This document shows, in pieces, positions 45,301 through 56,788 of a stretch of 64,000 bases of DNA. Source of the stretch: Eudorina sp. 2006-703-Eu-15 (Eukaryota; Chlorophyta; Chlorophyceae; Chlamydomonadales; Volvocaceae). Position 1 is the stretch's first letter; each line of letters opens with the position of its first letter. The translations under genes were made by a program, and so were the position numbers. The notes under the pieces are model-generated. The model was not told the origin of the DNA and ran no database searches. It saw only the letters and a program-made list of their open reading frames with translations. The stretch is taken from positions 62,001 through 126,000 of the forward strand of contig BDSI01000194.1 of the NCBI GenBank assembly GCA_003117195.1, written 5' to 3'.

Positions 45301-47147
45301 GCGAAGGCTTCGGGGTCTTCGGGGGTATACAGGAAATTGGAAGAGGGTTTTCAAACTGCGCTGCGCTGCTGTGGGTCTTCGGCGGAGGAACGCACGGGGC
45401 TGCTGTGGGCTGCTCCAAAGCAGGTCGCGACGCAGGGCGGCACCGCGGCTGCGCCGGCCGACACGTACTGGGGCGCGTAAGGCCCGTACTGGGGCGCGTA
45501 AGGCCCGCCTGCGTGGCGCAGGGGAATCGACGGACTCCGCCCCCACACCCTCTGCGCGCAGCCCGCCTCGCCACGTGGCCCCTCACCCCTGCTCCCCCTC
45601 GCCCCCCCGGCCGTCCCTCCGCAGGTCCCCGGTGGGCCTCCCTCCCGAGGGCCGAGGGACGCACGAGCGGATTGAGTTCAAACCGCTCCAATTCAGTCGG
45701 AAGGAGCGGGCACACGCACACACACATGGCCTGGTACGCTGGAATTCGCTTCTCGCGGCTCACTTCTCTGTATATACACACACACATACACACACACGCC
45801 CACCTTGATGATCTTTTCATTGAGCTTCTTGATAAGGGAGGGGCGGTTGTCCAGGGCCTGACGAGGACACACGGACCGAGCAGGGCACCGCAGGACTTGA
45901 GACGCGCCCCACCAGGCGGCCGCGAGGGGGTATTGGGTCAGCGCCGGGCGGCAGCGGTTGGGCCGCGACTGTGCGGCCGAGTGAGGGCGCGAGACGCTAC
46001 AACACGCCACACCTCGCCACCACACACCGCCTTTCCCAGGCCACGCCGCCTTTCCCAGGCCACACCCCACCGCACTCCACTGCCCATCCGTCGCGTCTCT
46101 TCGCGGCCCCCACCTCCGTAGCCACCGGGCACCCGCACACCGGCAGCTCAGCGCACCCGCCGGCACCCCTAGGTCCCCCCTTCCCCTTTCCTCCACACAC
46201 CCCCCTTCCCGGGCCGACCACCCCACTCCGCGTCGGGAAGGCAGCGTCCCCATGTCGCCTCTTCCCACATACGACACGTTGGGTGGCTGGCTGGGTGGCC
46301 GGGAGGGTGGCACATGCCCTGCCTGTCCCTTGGCATCCCTCGCCCTGACCCGACCCGACCTGGGTCCTCCACCACTGGGCCCACCCCGCCCCACCCCATC
46401 CCGCCACTCGTACCCTCAGCCAGACCCTGCCCTTTGCGGAGCGCCTATTCCTGTCCCCACCCCGCTACAGGCTTGCTAGCGAGCTCGGCAGATGCGCTGC
46501 GCGGCTCTGCTGACCGGCTGGCTGTCTGATTCTACTGGCTGGCTGGCTGGCTGAGGCGCCCCGCGGGGCCCCTTGTCCGGTCTATGAGCCCCGGAGGCCC
46601 CCACCGGCGGGGGCCCGCCCGGCGCACCTGCTCCAGGCGACCCAGTTGGATGACCACCTCATCGAAGGTGGACCGCTCCAGGGTGACCCCGTCGGGGCAG
46701 CTCTGCGCGGAGAGGGCCGAGGCTGCGTTTCTGAGGTGCGGCGCCCCCGGGGGGCCTCAATAGTGCAAGTCAGTCCACCCGGAGCAGCTCGAAGGTGCAG
46801 GGTGCAGGCGGCGCCCAGCCGGAGCCGCAGTGCGCGAGGCCCGGAAGGGGGAGGGCCGTGATGCGGAGGGCCGTGCGATTTTTGATGCGGGTGGGTGGTT
46901 GATGGGGGGGCGAAAGGCGGCCTCACATGCTTGGGAAGGCGCAGATGGTGCAGGTAGCGGCGGACCAAAGAGCTGGCAGAAGCAACGAACTGCGGGCATG
47001 TCGCACCGCGGGCAGTGGGCCGCAAACCCAAGCCTTACCAAGGAGTCCTTTGCCCAAAACCCCCCTGCAGGCGCCGTGGCTGCACAAGGATACCTTTGCT
47101 ACATCCTGGAGTTGCTTGATGAGCTCCTCAATGTCCCTGCGCGACAT
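37184..47147 (-). CDS. large coiled-coil protein with PDA-x-x-F repeat modules (about 1502 aa)
   Basis: Thirteen exons in transcript order: 47094-47147, 46628-46702, 45804-45857, 45122-45187, 44624-44770, 43916-44009, 43454-43548, 42634-42955, 41756-42049, 38842-41390, 38613-38719, 38122-38243, 37184-37713. Each has GT-AG borders and the phases sum correctly. Residues 1-195 are helical and coiled-coil (MSRRDIEELIKQLQDVAK, LEGELEILRNATRVNELEKK, NGLLEIEKAYRDFISSSPAV). Residues 303-600 carry five related modules: PPDASALEACRDELTSSLEH, LPDASAFTTMADSLEVSVER, APDARYFDSQADVILASVQH, IPDARYFETQADAIVASVND and IPDARCGDTTEVEYDASVRP. A long Ala/Gly/Pro low-complexity part follows, then coiled coils at 1250-1370 (VRDSLSEQLGAAQDLVRVLN, YLALKKALGNEKDMIAKIDE) and a Ser/Gly tail. 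No catalytic domain. A structural (for example centriolar or axonemal) role is inference only. The gene is divergent from the ELL gene. Confidence 0.75.
38034..38070. repeat. (CCCCG)n tract in an intron
   Basis: About six consecutive CCCCG pentamers in intron 12 of the coiled-coil gene. The opposite (sense) strand is (CGGGG)n and could form G-quadruplexes. A second tract of the same unit lies at about 38474-38505 in intron 11. Confidence 0.8.
42057..42152. repeat. 17-bp tandem repeat GTCGGGATGTACGGATC, 5.6 copies
   Basis: The perfect 17-bp unit is repeated from 42057 to 42152. It ends eight bases from the 3' splice site of exon 9 (exon start 42049) of the coiled-coil gene, so it forms the end of intron 8. 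Confidence 0.95.
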
Positions 47148-48096
47148 ACTGGCGATGTCCGCTTGGGGCTGTCAGCCCGGGGTCCCCGTCAAGCTCCGAC
47201 CACCGCCTGCGCCGTATACAACATAGCCATGGAGATCAAGCGTGTTGTGTAGACCGAGTTTGCATCGCTGTGCTCGCGCACTCAAGGCAAAAGAAGTTGA
47301 CGGGACGGTGGTCCCAGTTTTTCCCCATACGAGAGAGCTTGAAATGCCATTAACGACAGCATATTTAGCATTTAAGCCCATATTGCACTATAGCATACCT
47401 GCTCAAAGCCTGCCGGCAGCAGGTGAAGCTTCCCGCCTGGCACCTGGTTTAATGTTCCGGGACATAGCGTTTCAGATCTTCAATTTAAGTTTATTAACAA
47501 TGTCGTCACCGCCTCATTCAGCATCCTTTGAAGCACTCTACAGCCGTGAGTTGAACTTCGACCCTGTCAACCGAGCCTTGGACAAATTGTCCCAAACCCC
47601 ATCCTAAAGCCACAGAGTAAAACATTAAAATTTGTAAGATGTCTCATGTCTGGTCTCCTCTTGGACTCATCCGGCCTGGGAGGGGCATGAGGACAACGTA
47701 CCTCGCCGAAAGATTGCAGCAATGCGGTGCACATCTCGTAACGGCACGTCGACGCATATGCGCTCCATGGCCATTAGTTTTGTAACTGCACTGATGTAAT
47801 TGCCTAGCTGATTTTACACGTTGGGCCCGGTCGTATGCAGGTTCGATAGCCAGCGCTTGCGTGACGTGCTATCAAAGCCATCCCTGGTCTCCCTTTCATC
47901 GTTATTATTGCGTAGCCAAGTTATCGCAATTAATGATGTAGGCAAGGTCAGGAGTAACCTCCACCGCAGCTACTTTTCAGTTCACCTCACGGGTTTAAAG
48001 CTCCCCCGGCCTCATATAACGTCCTGGCCACTTGCGGGGACTGCGGGTTCAAATCATGATGAGCTGTTGAGGGTTTCTGTTCCCGTCCAGGGCAAG
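47148..48096. promoter_or_regulatory. divergent intergenic region between coiled-coil gene (-) and ELL (+)
   Basis: The start codons of two divergent genes are 949 bases apart. The region is AT-richer than the flanking exons and must contain both promoters. No TATA box could be assigned with confidence. It also holds a plus-strand open frame (47242-47607) and a TGTAA. Confidence 0.45.
47242..47607 (+). CDS. weak small open frame followed by TGTAA
   Basis: The plus-strand frame ends SRELNFDPVNRALDKLSQTP and stop. A TGTAA follows at 47633-47637, 26 bases after the stop, as expected for a short 3' UTR. The frame opens with GTG, and the first in-frame ATG lies further in (MPLTTAYLAFKPILHYSIPA), so the coding part may be about 86 residues. 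The composition is varied and not repeat-driven. It may be a short gene, an uncoupled exon or noise. I do not recognise it. Confidence 0.25.
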   Translation: MLCRPSLHRCARALKAKEVDGTVVPVFPHTRELEMPLTTAYLAFKPILHYSIPAQSLPAAGEASRLAPGLMFRDIAFQIFNLSLLTMSSPPHSASFEALYSRELNFDPVNRALDKLSQTPS

Positions 48097-51000
48097 ATGG
48101 ACAGACCTTACCGCTTTCAGAACGGACACCCGTTGGGCTTCGCTGTCCAGTTACGTTTAACGCCTGAGCTCAAGCAGGCGCTACTCAATGCGCGGGCAAG
48201 CGGAGAAGCTGTGTCGTTGCGGTTCCGCGAGGAACCGCATCGTGAGGTACGCAAGCGTGTGGTCTCTTTACCTGTCTCTTTGCTGTGAGTTGGATTATAC
48301 ACATACGCTGATGCACACGACACATTGCGGTCACCGATTGGCACGCCGCGTATCACGTTCAACGGTACACTTGCCGGTGTCCGACCGCGTCGGGCGTTTG
48401 AAGCGGATGGCCTTGGCCCGCCCCCGCTGCCCGGACAGCCACCTTGCGGCAACCGAGACCCGGTCGCGCCGGCGCCGTCACCACAAAGGCATGCCTGTTG
48501 CGCTAACCAACGCTGCCAAGTATAACGCTGTGACGGGCAACGGACCCGGCCGTTCGTCTCAGCCCGCTGCGCTCAGCGCGTCAACACGCATTCCTCGCAG
48601 CGCTACGGGTCTGCGGAACGGACGCTGAGAGGGGAACGGGTCCATTTCAGATATAGTCATACAGCCCACGTAGTGAGGCTGCAGGGCGTTGAGCCCGACC
48701 GAACCGAGCACTCCGCGCATCGTTGCGTTCCCCAACAGCCCGCGCCGTGCCAACCGCACATAACGCAGCCGACAACCGACATCACGCATCGATCCCGGGG
48801 ACCGTTTGACGGTCGTTTGGCTGTCGCGTCACCAACCGGCGCTTCAGCACCCTGCGGCCGCGTGGGTCGGGCTCATGCTGTAGCTGAGCTCCGCGCCGCT
48901 TGAGGCAGGGCCCTGCGGCCGCGTGGAAGGGATGCCGGGCGGCGGCCCCCCCTGAGCACCCCCTGAGGAAGCCCCGCAACCTCAACCTCAGCCGGAAACA
49001 CAGCCGGCGTCGGTTCGTCCGGAGGTCACTGCCGGGGTGGGTCGGTGACGTCAGCGAGGCCCCTCAGAACGGCGACACGCGACCCAGATCGCGCCGACCC
49101 AGATCGCGCCGACCCAGATCGCGAGTTGCCTTGCTGGGGGCCCAGAGAGCGTTCTCTGATGGCCCTGCGGGAAGTCGTGCGACACGTTCCGGAGGCCAGG
49201 CGACCTGGCCTCACCGCCGCCGTTCGCGCGGCGCCGCCTGACCAAGGACCTGGCGCCACCCAGCGCCACGACGTCCATCCGCACCGCCTCCCGCTTAGCC
49301 CACCGGTCCCCTTACCCCAGCGTGACTGCCTGTTCCAGCATCAGCACCATCAATAGGTCGCGCGGCTGCTGCCCGGCGCAATCTGCGTACCTCCCCGGGC
49401 GTGGCAACCAACGGCATACCCCCTCCCCCCTCGGTGTGGCCTTTGGCCGGGTCCTTGCGCATGGCTTGTTTGATTCCCCCACCCCCACCCAGGCGGTGCT
49501 GTCTATCGCGGGCCAGGAGCACTTCTTCAGTACCGCTCCCCAGGCGGGGTCGTTGGAGGTGGTGGAGATGACGCCCGGCTCCAAAGAGGCTGTCAGTGTG
49601 GCGAGCGTGAAGCAGCGGCTCACGCTGCAGGTGGGGTGGGGTGCGGTGCACGGCCGGCGCGGGCGTGGCTGGATGAGGTGTCGCGGGGCCGCCGGGTCAG
49701 GGGCAAGCGGCCGCACCTCGCGCATGTCGCCGCACGGTCTTACTTACCTGCTGCGACGTGCAGTGCAGACGTGGGTAAGCGCCCCTGTGGCGGGGCCGTG
49801 TACCTGCGCGCGTTGGCGGCGGGAGGGGGTATAGGAATTTGGGAAGGAGGGGGGAGGGGGAGGGACAAAGGGATCGCTGCCGGCGGATCCCTTGGCGACT
49901 GCAGCAGTCTCGAGCAGCGCGCCACAGGGCTGTCGCAGTCCGTCGGTCCGTCGGGCCGCACCGATGCCGCACCCCGTCCATTCGTGGATGGCTGCACAGA
50001 CGGACAGCCGCAGATGGCGCCGTCCTTCGGACGCTCCATCCGAGCCCCCACGGCTCGACGCCCTCATGCCCCTCCTAACCCCGCCTCGCCGGTGTGCGGT
50101 CCCGTCCCCGCAGCGACCCATGGACACGGACACGCGGCCCCGCGGACTGGCGGGCGGCTTGGGCCTGGCGGGGGACGACCGCAGGAAGCGCTCCGCGGTG
50201 CTGCTGAATGGCAGCCAGCGAGGGGGAGGTGCGTGCGCGTCCGCGTCCGCATCACGGCCAGCGCGGTTTCCCACCCTCCCTGGAGACCTGGAGAGTCGCT
50301 CACTTCCTGTGTGAATACGTGCTGCGGACCGGCGCCTGGGGGGGCCCCCTCATGACTTTTGACAGCGTGGGCTGAGCGCAAGGCTTAGGGGCACCATGAA
50401 CGCGCTACCGCGTGGCGACTGCAGTGGGACAACCCCAAACACGCACTGCCGCTGCCGATGTTGCTGTGACTTGATGTTTTGTGCATTGTCATGGCGGCGT
50501 CCTGGGTCCCCGCAGGTGTCCGCCCGCGCGTCACCACCACAACGGAGGTGGTCACGCGGCCAGCGGCGCCGCCGCCGCCGCCGTCGCTTGGAGGCGGCTC
50601 TGGGCCCGGCAGCCGGTTCACGGGCTCGGGCTTGGCGGGGTTGGGAGGCGGCGCGTCGCTGCGGCCGACCCCCGGGTCGGCCCCGGGAGGTCCCCGTCCG
50701 GGCGCCGGCAAGCCCGTGGAGGCGCCCAAACCCATGGAGCTGCCGAAGCCTCGTTCGCAGCTGCCCGGCGGCGGCGCGCTGGTAAAGCCGCCGCCGCCCA
50801 AGGCACGCAAGACGCCCACGCCGCCGCCGCCGGACACGATCGGCGGGGGGAGTAACGGTGGGTGTGCTGCGGCGCCCACGGCAGGCACGCCGGCGTCTGC
50901 AGGGCAGCAGCAGCAGAACCAGAACCAGAACCAGAATGGGACGGAGGCCCGGCAGGGCAGCGGCGGCGGCGGCAGCGGCGGCAGTGGCGGCGGCGGCGGC

Positions 51001-52528
51001 AGCTCACCGGTCGGTTATGGCGTTGCCGGCGGCGGTAGCGGTGGCGGCTCCGCCGCCACGACGGCGCCGGCGCCTCCGCCAGCGGTGCCCATGGAGCTTC
51101 CTCGGACGGCGGTTCTGGCAGCTCGCCGGGGGGACCTGCCGCTGGTGCTGGCGGCGCTGCTTCGCGAGCAGCCCCTCACGGCCTCCAGCCTGCAGAGCCG
51201 CATAGACCAGGCCTACAGGGCGGCGGGTGCCAAGCCTGAGGCGAAGGAGTACGTGAAGCGGGTGATCGACAACTGCTGCACGATGTCAAACAACCGGATG
51301 CACCTGAGGTACGGACGGCCGGGGGCCCAGGCGGGTGCCGGCGTCGGCGCGGGGTGTGGCGGTGCAAAGGCAATACCAGGAGTGTGTTGAGACACGGCCG
51401 CGTCTACACTTGGTGTTCCTTGGCGGGCGCGGTGTCTGCTCGCTGGTTCCCGCCGGAAGGGGTTGGCCCTTCGTGAAGCTGTGTGGGCGAGCTTAAGCTG
51501 CTGAGCTGCATCTGTAAGGACCACAGTTCTGCTCTGCCGCAAGCTGGCGCGGTAGTCACGCGGCCTTCCATGTTTGTATCCTTAAAACCATAGCTGCGCC
51601 TCATATAGCCCATGACTTACTCCGCCGCCGCGGCCGCCACCACCACCACCGCCGCTGCCCGCGCCCGACTTGCCGCACCAGACCTGACGTACAAGCCCGC
51701 GAGTGGCCCCGCCTGGATGAGCTGCTGTCCGGGACGTCTCCCACCGCCGGCGGTGAGCTGGGTGGGGTGATGCCGGGGCTGGGCGCCGGCCAGGTGGTGC
51801 GGCCTGACCTGACCTTGACTTGACCTGAACTGACCTGAGGGAGCTGCCGTTCCTTGGGTGGCACTGGGCGAATGATTATCGCCCCGGGGGGAGGGGATAT
51901 GTACCGGGGCAACCTGGCTGTACATGTACGACCGTCGCCGTACACTGTACGGGGCCCAGAGAGCTGACCCTCCCCGCCAGGTGTTAGTCAACGCGTTAGC
52001 GACATGGTGGGACCTCTCTTGTGCGTGAGAGCCCCTGTCCGACCCGGATGTGTCCCACCGTGGCCTGAGACTGACCCGGGTTGGGGGTGCGGGGTGCTGC
52101 TGCTGCTGCTGCGGGGTGTGGGACCTGCAGACACGCCGACGGGCGGGGGCGGCTCAACCGGCGGCGGGGCCGGCGAACGCGGTCGCGGCGGCGGCCGTTA
52201 CAGCAGCGCGCACGCTCAGGGCGCGGCAGCGAAGCGGATGGCGAGCTGTTCGCCCGACCCGCGCATGTCCCCCGATGTGCAACAGACGCAGACGCAGCCG
52301 CAGCAGCACAGCCCAGGCGCAGGTGGCGGCGGCGGGGGCCGGAGTTCCACGGAGGACGCGGGGGGTAACAGCTGCTGGACGGGGGTGGCCGGGGAGGACG
52401 AAGATGACGGCAGCAACCAACCCAGCGGTCACGCAGCGGGCGCGGCACGTGGGGGCCCCACGCGGGGGCCCCCACCGCCGGGCTCCAAACGACAGAAGAC
52501 GGGCGCAGGGCAGGGGGGTGCAGCAGGT

Positions 52529-52566
<38 letters not shown>

Positions 52567-54034
52567 GTCTGCGATGGCCAACGGACACGGGCCCGGGCCC
52601 GGACGCAACGGCGGCGGGCTGCAGGGCTACGATGACTTCGACGATCTGGCTGACCCGGCGCCGGTGGCGGCACCGCCACCGCCACCGCCGCCACCCCGAG
52701 AGACCAGCGCCGGGCGACCCGCGGGTCAGCTTCATGCAGGCCGGGCGGCCGTCGCCCGGGGATCCGCGGCAGCCGCGGCCGCATCGGCGGCTGCCAAGGC
52801 TGCCAGGGCCAGAAAGGTGGTGGCGGCGCCGGGGGGTCCGCGCGGGCTGCCGACGCACGCCCAGCTGGCGAGCAACAACACCGCGATGCCGCGACCCCCA
52901 TCGGCGCCAGCGTTGGCAGCGGCGCCCCGGCCGGCGCCCAGCAATGGCGCCGGCGCTGTCGCCGGCGGCACCCCCGATGGGGCCGGCTGCGGCGGCGCCG
53001 CCGCCACCGCCGCCGGCGGCTCTCCAAGCCCGAGCCAGCGAACCGCCGACGGACCCGCAGCAACCAGAGCTGCGTCAGCGTTGGGGAACGGTACGGCACC
53101 GGCTCGGCCTCGCCGGCCTGCTCGGACGGGGTCGGAGGACGGCGGCGCGGCCGGCAGCGCCGGCGGCGGCGGCGGCGGCTGTGGCAGCGAGAGCAATGTG
53201 GAGACCGACGGGCGCGATACGGCGGCGGCGCCGCCAACAGCAACTGCCATAACCGCCTCCCCGGATTGCGAATCCGGCCTGGATCCCGAGATCAAGGCCT
53301 ATGCGGATCTAGACCTGCAGGAGGAAGACAAGGACGCTGAGTGGTACAGCTCGTACGTGGACTGGAAGCCCGAGCCGCATGCTGCGGTACAGTCTACGGA
53401 GCAGTACGAGCAGTACGAGCGGGAGTACCGCCACAAGTTCGAGGTGTACACGCGACTGAATCAGAAATATGCTGACGTGGTTCGGGAGGCGGACGGGCTC
53501 CGAGCGGCCGTGGACGCGGCGGCGGACCCCGAGGAACGTCACCGCTGCGTGCAGGCGCTGTGGCGGCTGGGGGCCACCAAATGGCGACTGCTGGAGGTAG
53601 GCGCGGACTGCAGCTGCTATGGCTGCAGAGGGATGTCAGGTGCCTTCTTACGAATAGGTCGGAGGGGAGGCCCGAGGATGGTGCTATCTTCCATCCTTTC
53701 TTTCTCTCTTCCTTCTTTCCTTTCTCTCTTCCTTCCTTGCTTTCTTCTACTTGATTTTACTTTCTCAATCATTATATTTATAGCTTTGTCTAGTTATACC
53801 ATTATCTAGTTCTTCCTTGACCTGGTCAGCCCCATGATGATGTCCGCGAGACGTCCCCCCACCCTCGTCGCGGCCTTCCCGACCCCCCAGGTGTGGAAGC
53901 GGGTGCGGCGCAGCCTGCACGCGGACCTGGGGGACTTGCGGAACCGGGTGGCGGAGTACGTGGCGCGCCAGGGCGGCGGGGCCGGCGCGCCGGCTCCGCC
54001 ACCTCAGCCGCAGATGCAGGCGCAGCCCTCGTAG
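48097..54034 (+). CDS. ELL: RNA polymerase II elongation factor ELL homologue
   Basis: Seven exons: 48097-48246, 49493-49630, 50114-50228, 50516-51308, 51682-51752, 52131-53596, 53891-54034. Phases agree, giving about 958 residues. The N-terminus matches the ELL opening: PYRFQNGHPLGFAVQLRLTP (the 'YGLSCGR..VLHVKLT' region of animal ELL), then AVLSIAGQEHFFSTAPQAGS and LEVVEMTPGS. Residues about 322-418 fit the ELL winged-helix part (RGDLPLVLAALLREQPLTAS, then VIDNCCTMSNNRMHLRPDVQ and REWPRLDELLSG). After a long Gly/Gln/Ala linker with poly-Gln near residue 555, residues about 805-940 form an Occludin_ELL domain: DAEWYSSYVDWKP, EQYEQYEREYRHKFEVYTRL, NQKYADVVREADGL and a last helix LHADLGDLRNRVAEYVARQ. 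ELL suppresses transient pausing by Pol II. The 97-134 exon is the least certain. Confidence 0.8.
51512..51516 (+). terminator. TGTAA inside ELL intron 4
   Basis: Reading through the exon 4 donor (51309) gives a stop at 51388-51390, and TGTAA lies 122 bases later, before the acceptor at 51681. A short transcript lacking the occludin domain is therefore possible. Confidence 0.3.
52528..52565 (+). repeat. CAG trinucleotide repeat (poly-Gln) in the ELL linker
   Basis: Twelve consecutive CAG codons in exon 6 of the ELL homologue encode a glutamine run. Confidence 0.9.
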
Positions 54035-56788
54035 CGGCCGGCGGCCGCCGTCACGGCGGATCCCCTCTCCATCAGGGTTCATGCTTCATGCTTCTGAGCG
54101 CAGATGCGTATCCTTGCACGTGGGCCGCCCGTGACAAATATTAAAATGGAGAGATGGAAGTAAACAGAAAACATACTGGAGGGTGCAGCTCGCATGCGGG
54201 GGTCGTTACCTGGAGGGACCCCGAGGCGTCGCTTTGGGTGACGGCTGGGCGGATGAACCTGGTAACCCTGGGACAGGGTCTGGGGCAAGGAGGACCGGGG
54301 CAGGGGGCAGAGGCGCTGACGGCGCGGTGTGGGAGGTGAGCTCCGCAGGAGCGCACAGGGCGAGGTGACGTACGGCATCTTTTTCTGTGGTAGTGGCGAA
54401 CCTGCGGGCGGCGGCAGGCTTTCGAGGACGTGCAGCGAGTGGCCCGTCTGAGGCGGCCCAGGCCGACGCCGCCGGATCGCACTGCCTACATGACCTGTCG
54501 CGTCCGGCCCCCATCGTGGAGGCCGTGAGGGGCCGCCGGGACGAACGTTTTGGTGCTGCCCATCTGGGTCGACTGTGGGTAGTGGGTGCTGGTACGACCC
54601 GACCCGACCCGACGAATTGCGGGGAGGGTGAGGGGCTGTGCGGCGGTGGTGCTGGCGCTCAAATTCGTTTGTGCATCAGGAACAGCAGTTCACAGACGTG
54701 GTGAGTCCAAGGGGTTGGCCACCCGCAGTCCTTCGCCAGTGACCCACGGGGCGGCGAGGACCGCGAAAGAGGGGCGGGAGGTCGCGTGTCGGAGGGGAAG
54801 GCCGCGAGGATCGCTGAAGGGGAGAGGGATAGCGGATAGGCACCGACGACTGTAGGCATCCACGTAGGCCAACGGACCCATGGGTCGTGCCGTTCATGCA
54901 GGCCAGACTGTCTACAGCACCTGATGAAAGCCCGGGCGATTCCCTGCGGCGGGTGCAGCTCCGAAACCATCCCACGTCGTTTGCATGTCGTACGATGCAT
55001 CGCACATACATGTTAACCCCTTGACCACGTGCATTGCGCTACGCTGCTTAGGGCTGCTTTGTTGACAAACACGATGTCAGGGCGGTGGCGACGTCGCGTG
55101 CTCGAGTGCAGATCTAGATTTCTAGGATTGAGTTCTGTGGCGTGGTGCTGCGTGGCTCATTGTATCCTTTTTTTGGCACCGCAACCACAATTCAAAATTG
55201 TCCGTCACCTGATGGTGCTTGTGGCGTGTAAGTGCATCGCCGTTGCACGGGCTGAATGCTGCGGATGGTGCACGATAAGGACATCGGGACTGTGGGGCGG
55301 GAAGGCGGTATGGGCTGTCGCGGGTTCAACGCGGCAGCTGCAGCTTGCAGGCGTCGGCGGGCCGCGTTGAGGGAGCGACTATCTGATAGAGTAGGTCTAC
55401 ACCAGGGCACGACCCGTATTCAATATTTTTTATGTTTGGCCCCGTGCTGAAAAGCGTCGCAGGCGTGTCTTTTGTCGGTCCTCTCTGTTGCTCGGATGTA
55501 GCGTGCGGGGTCCGCCGCAGATGAATACGAGGAAAGGAAAATGTGTTTTGAGGTGGGAGATACTCTGATTCGTGGCCGAAAGCTGACAGGATGAACTCCA
55601 GTGAAGCGGCTGCTCTGCGACGGCCGCCGGATGGGGCGCTCGACCTCTGCGGGTGTCGGCCTGAGGCCCCGGCCCCGCGTCGACACCCCTCTCCGCGGGA
55701 GCCGGCTGGAGCGCGACGGCCTTTCCGCGCCCACGCCATCTAGCCCCGGGTACTTCCACGACCGTGCAGTGGCGCAATGGTGTAATGGCCAACATCGGCG
55801 CCCGATTTCCGCACCTTGTACTCCGTTTCGGTACCTTACAAACACAACACACCATGATAATACATAGCCCCATCTGACCTTCTCAGCACCATGGAGGAGA
55901 GGCAGGCTGGGTGGAGCGCCCGCCGTACAGCTATCCCGTCATGGGGCCAATGCGCCGCCACGTTCCCGGGTAGCTTCCGATGCAACCTGACCAATGACAG
56001 ACAAGGGCCGCCCTGGATATGTCTCCGAGTATGAACAATCCAGTTCACAACAAAACTCGCCGGCATGACTTGTCTGTTGGCCTCTGTTCACGCCGCACTG
56101 CCAGTCCCGTCGGGTAGCAGTACGCGAGGGGGCAAGGGCCCGCCTGAGTGCCCGCCGTGGTGCCGAAGGGCATTGACTCAGCCACCCCGGGCCAATGTTC
56201 ATAAGCGTGCGGCGTGCGGTGGCCGATCGGAGGCCTGCGCCATACCTGCCCACCTCGTCAATGTCACAGCAGATGCGCCACACGCGCTGAACCAACAGCT
56301 GACACGTCACCGCGATATGTACACGTGGACAGCGCTTCAGGCCACCATGCAGGCATCTGCCGACAGGTACACTCAATTGCATCACCATAATCGCGAGGGA
56401 GAGATCAGTAAATGTCCGCCGCAGCGTCCGCATCTCCGGTATCCTTATTGCGGCGCACAGCAGGTCATCCAACGATACGGAGTCACAGACGCATACTGCC
56501 CCGACCACTCCAGCCACGAGAGCAAGATGCAAGACGAGGGCACCGGGAACAAGGCTCGCCGATCAGCGGACCAGCCCACGGACGCGCGCAATCGCCTTAC
56601 TCCGCCGCCACTGTCCCCACCCGCGCGGCCCCCTCGCGTCTGCAGGTCCCATGTCACGCCACGTCGCGCCGCGCGGCGCAGCGCCAGGACGATGCCCTGT
56701 CGGCAGATCATGGGAGTCCACTCCTCGCACCGTGGAACGGCTCGCATTACCGCGGGCATCAGCTCAGGGACTCTGCTGCGTAGCGTAA
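54035..56788. other. gene-free spacer between ELL and the urate gene
   Basis: No coding-type frame was seen on either strand; overlapping frames on both strands have similar weak composition. A TTACA (minus-strand TGTAA) near 55838 is far from the urate gene stop and was not assigned. Confidence 0.45.

Noticed and set aside
51309..51390. Extension of ELL exon 4 to the stop at 51390 as the main gene end
   Set aside because: Splicing at 51308 to 51682 restores the ELL winged-helix continuation, and the occludin domain follows in phase. The read-through is kept only as a possible isoform.
55762..55815. tRNA-like phrase (GTGGCGCAATGGTGTAATGG)
   Set aside because: It resembles a D-arm only. No anticodon or T-arm with pairing acceptor ends was found.
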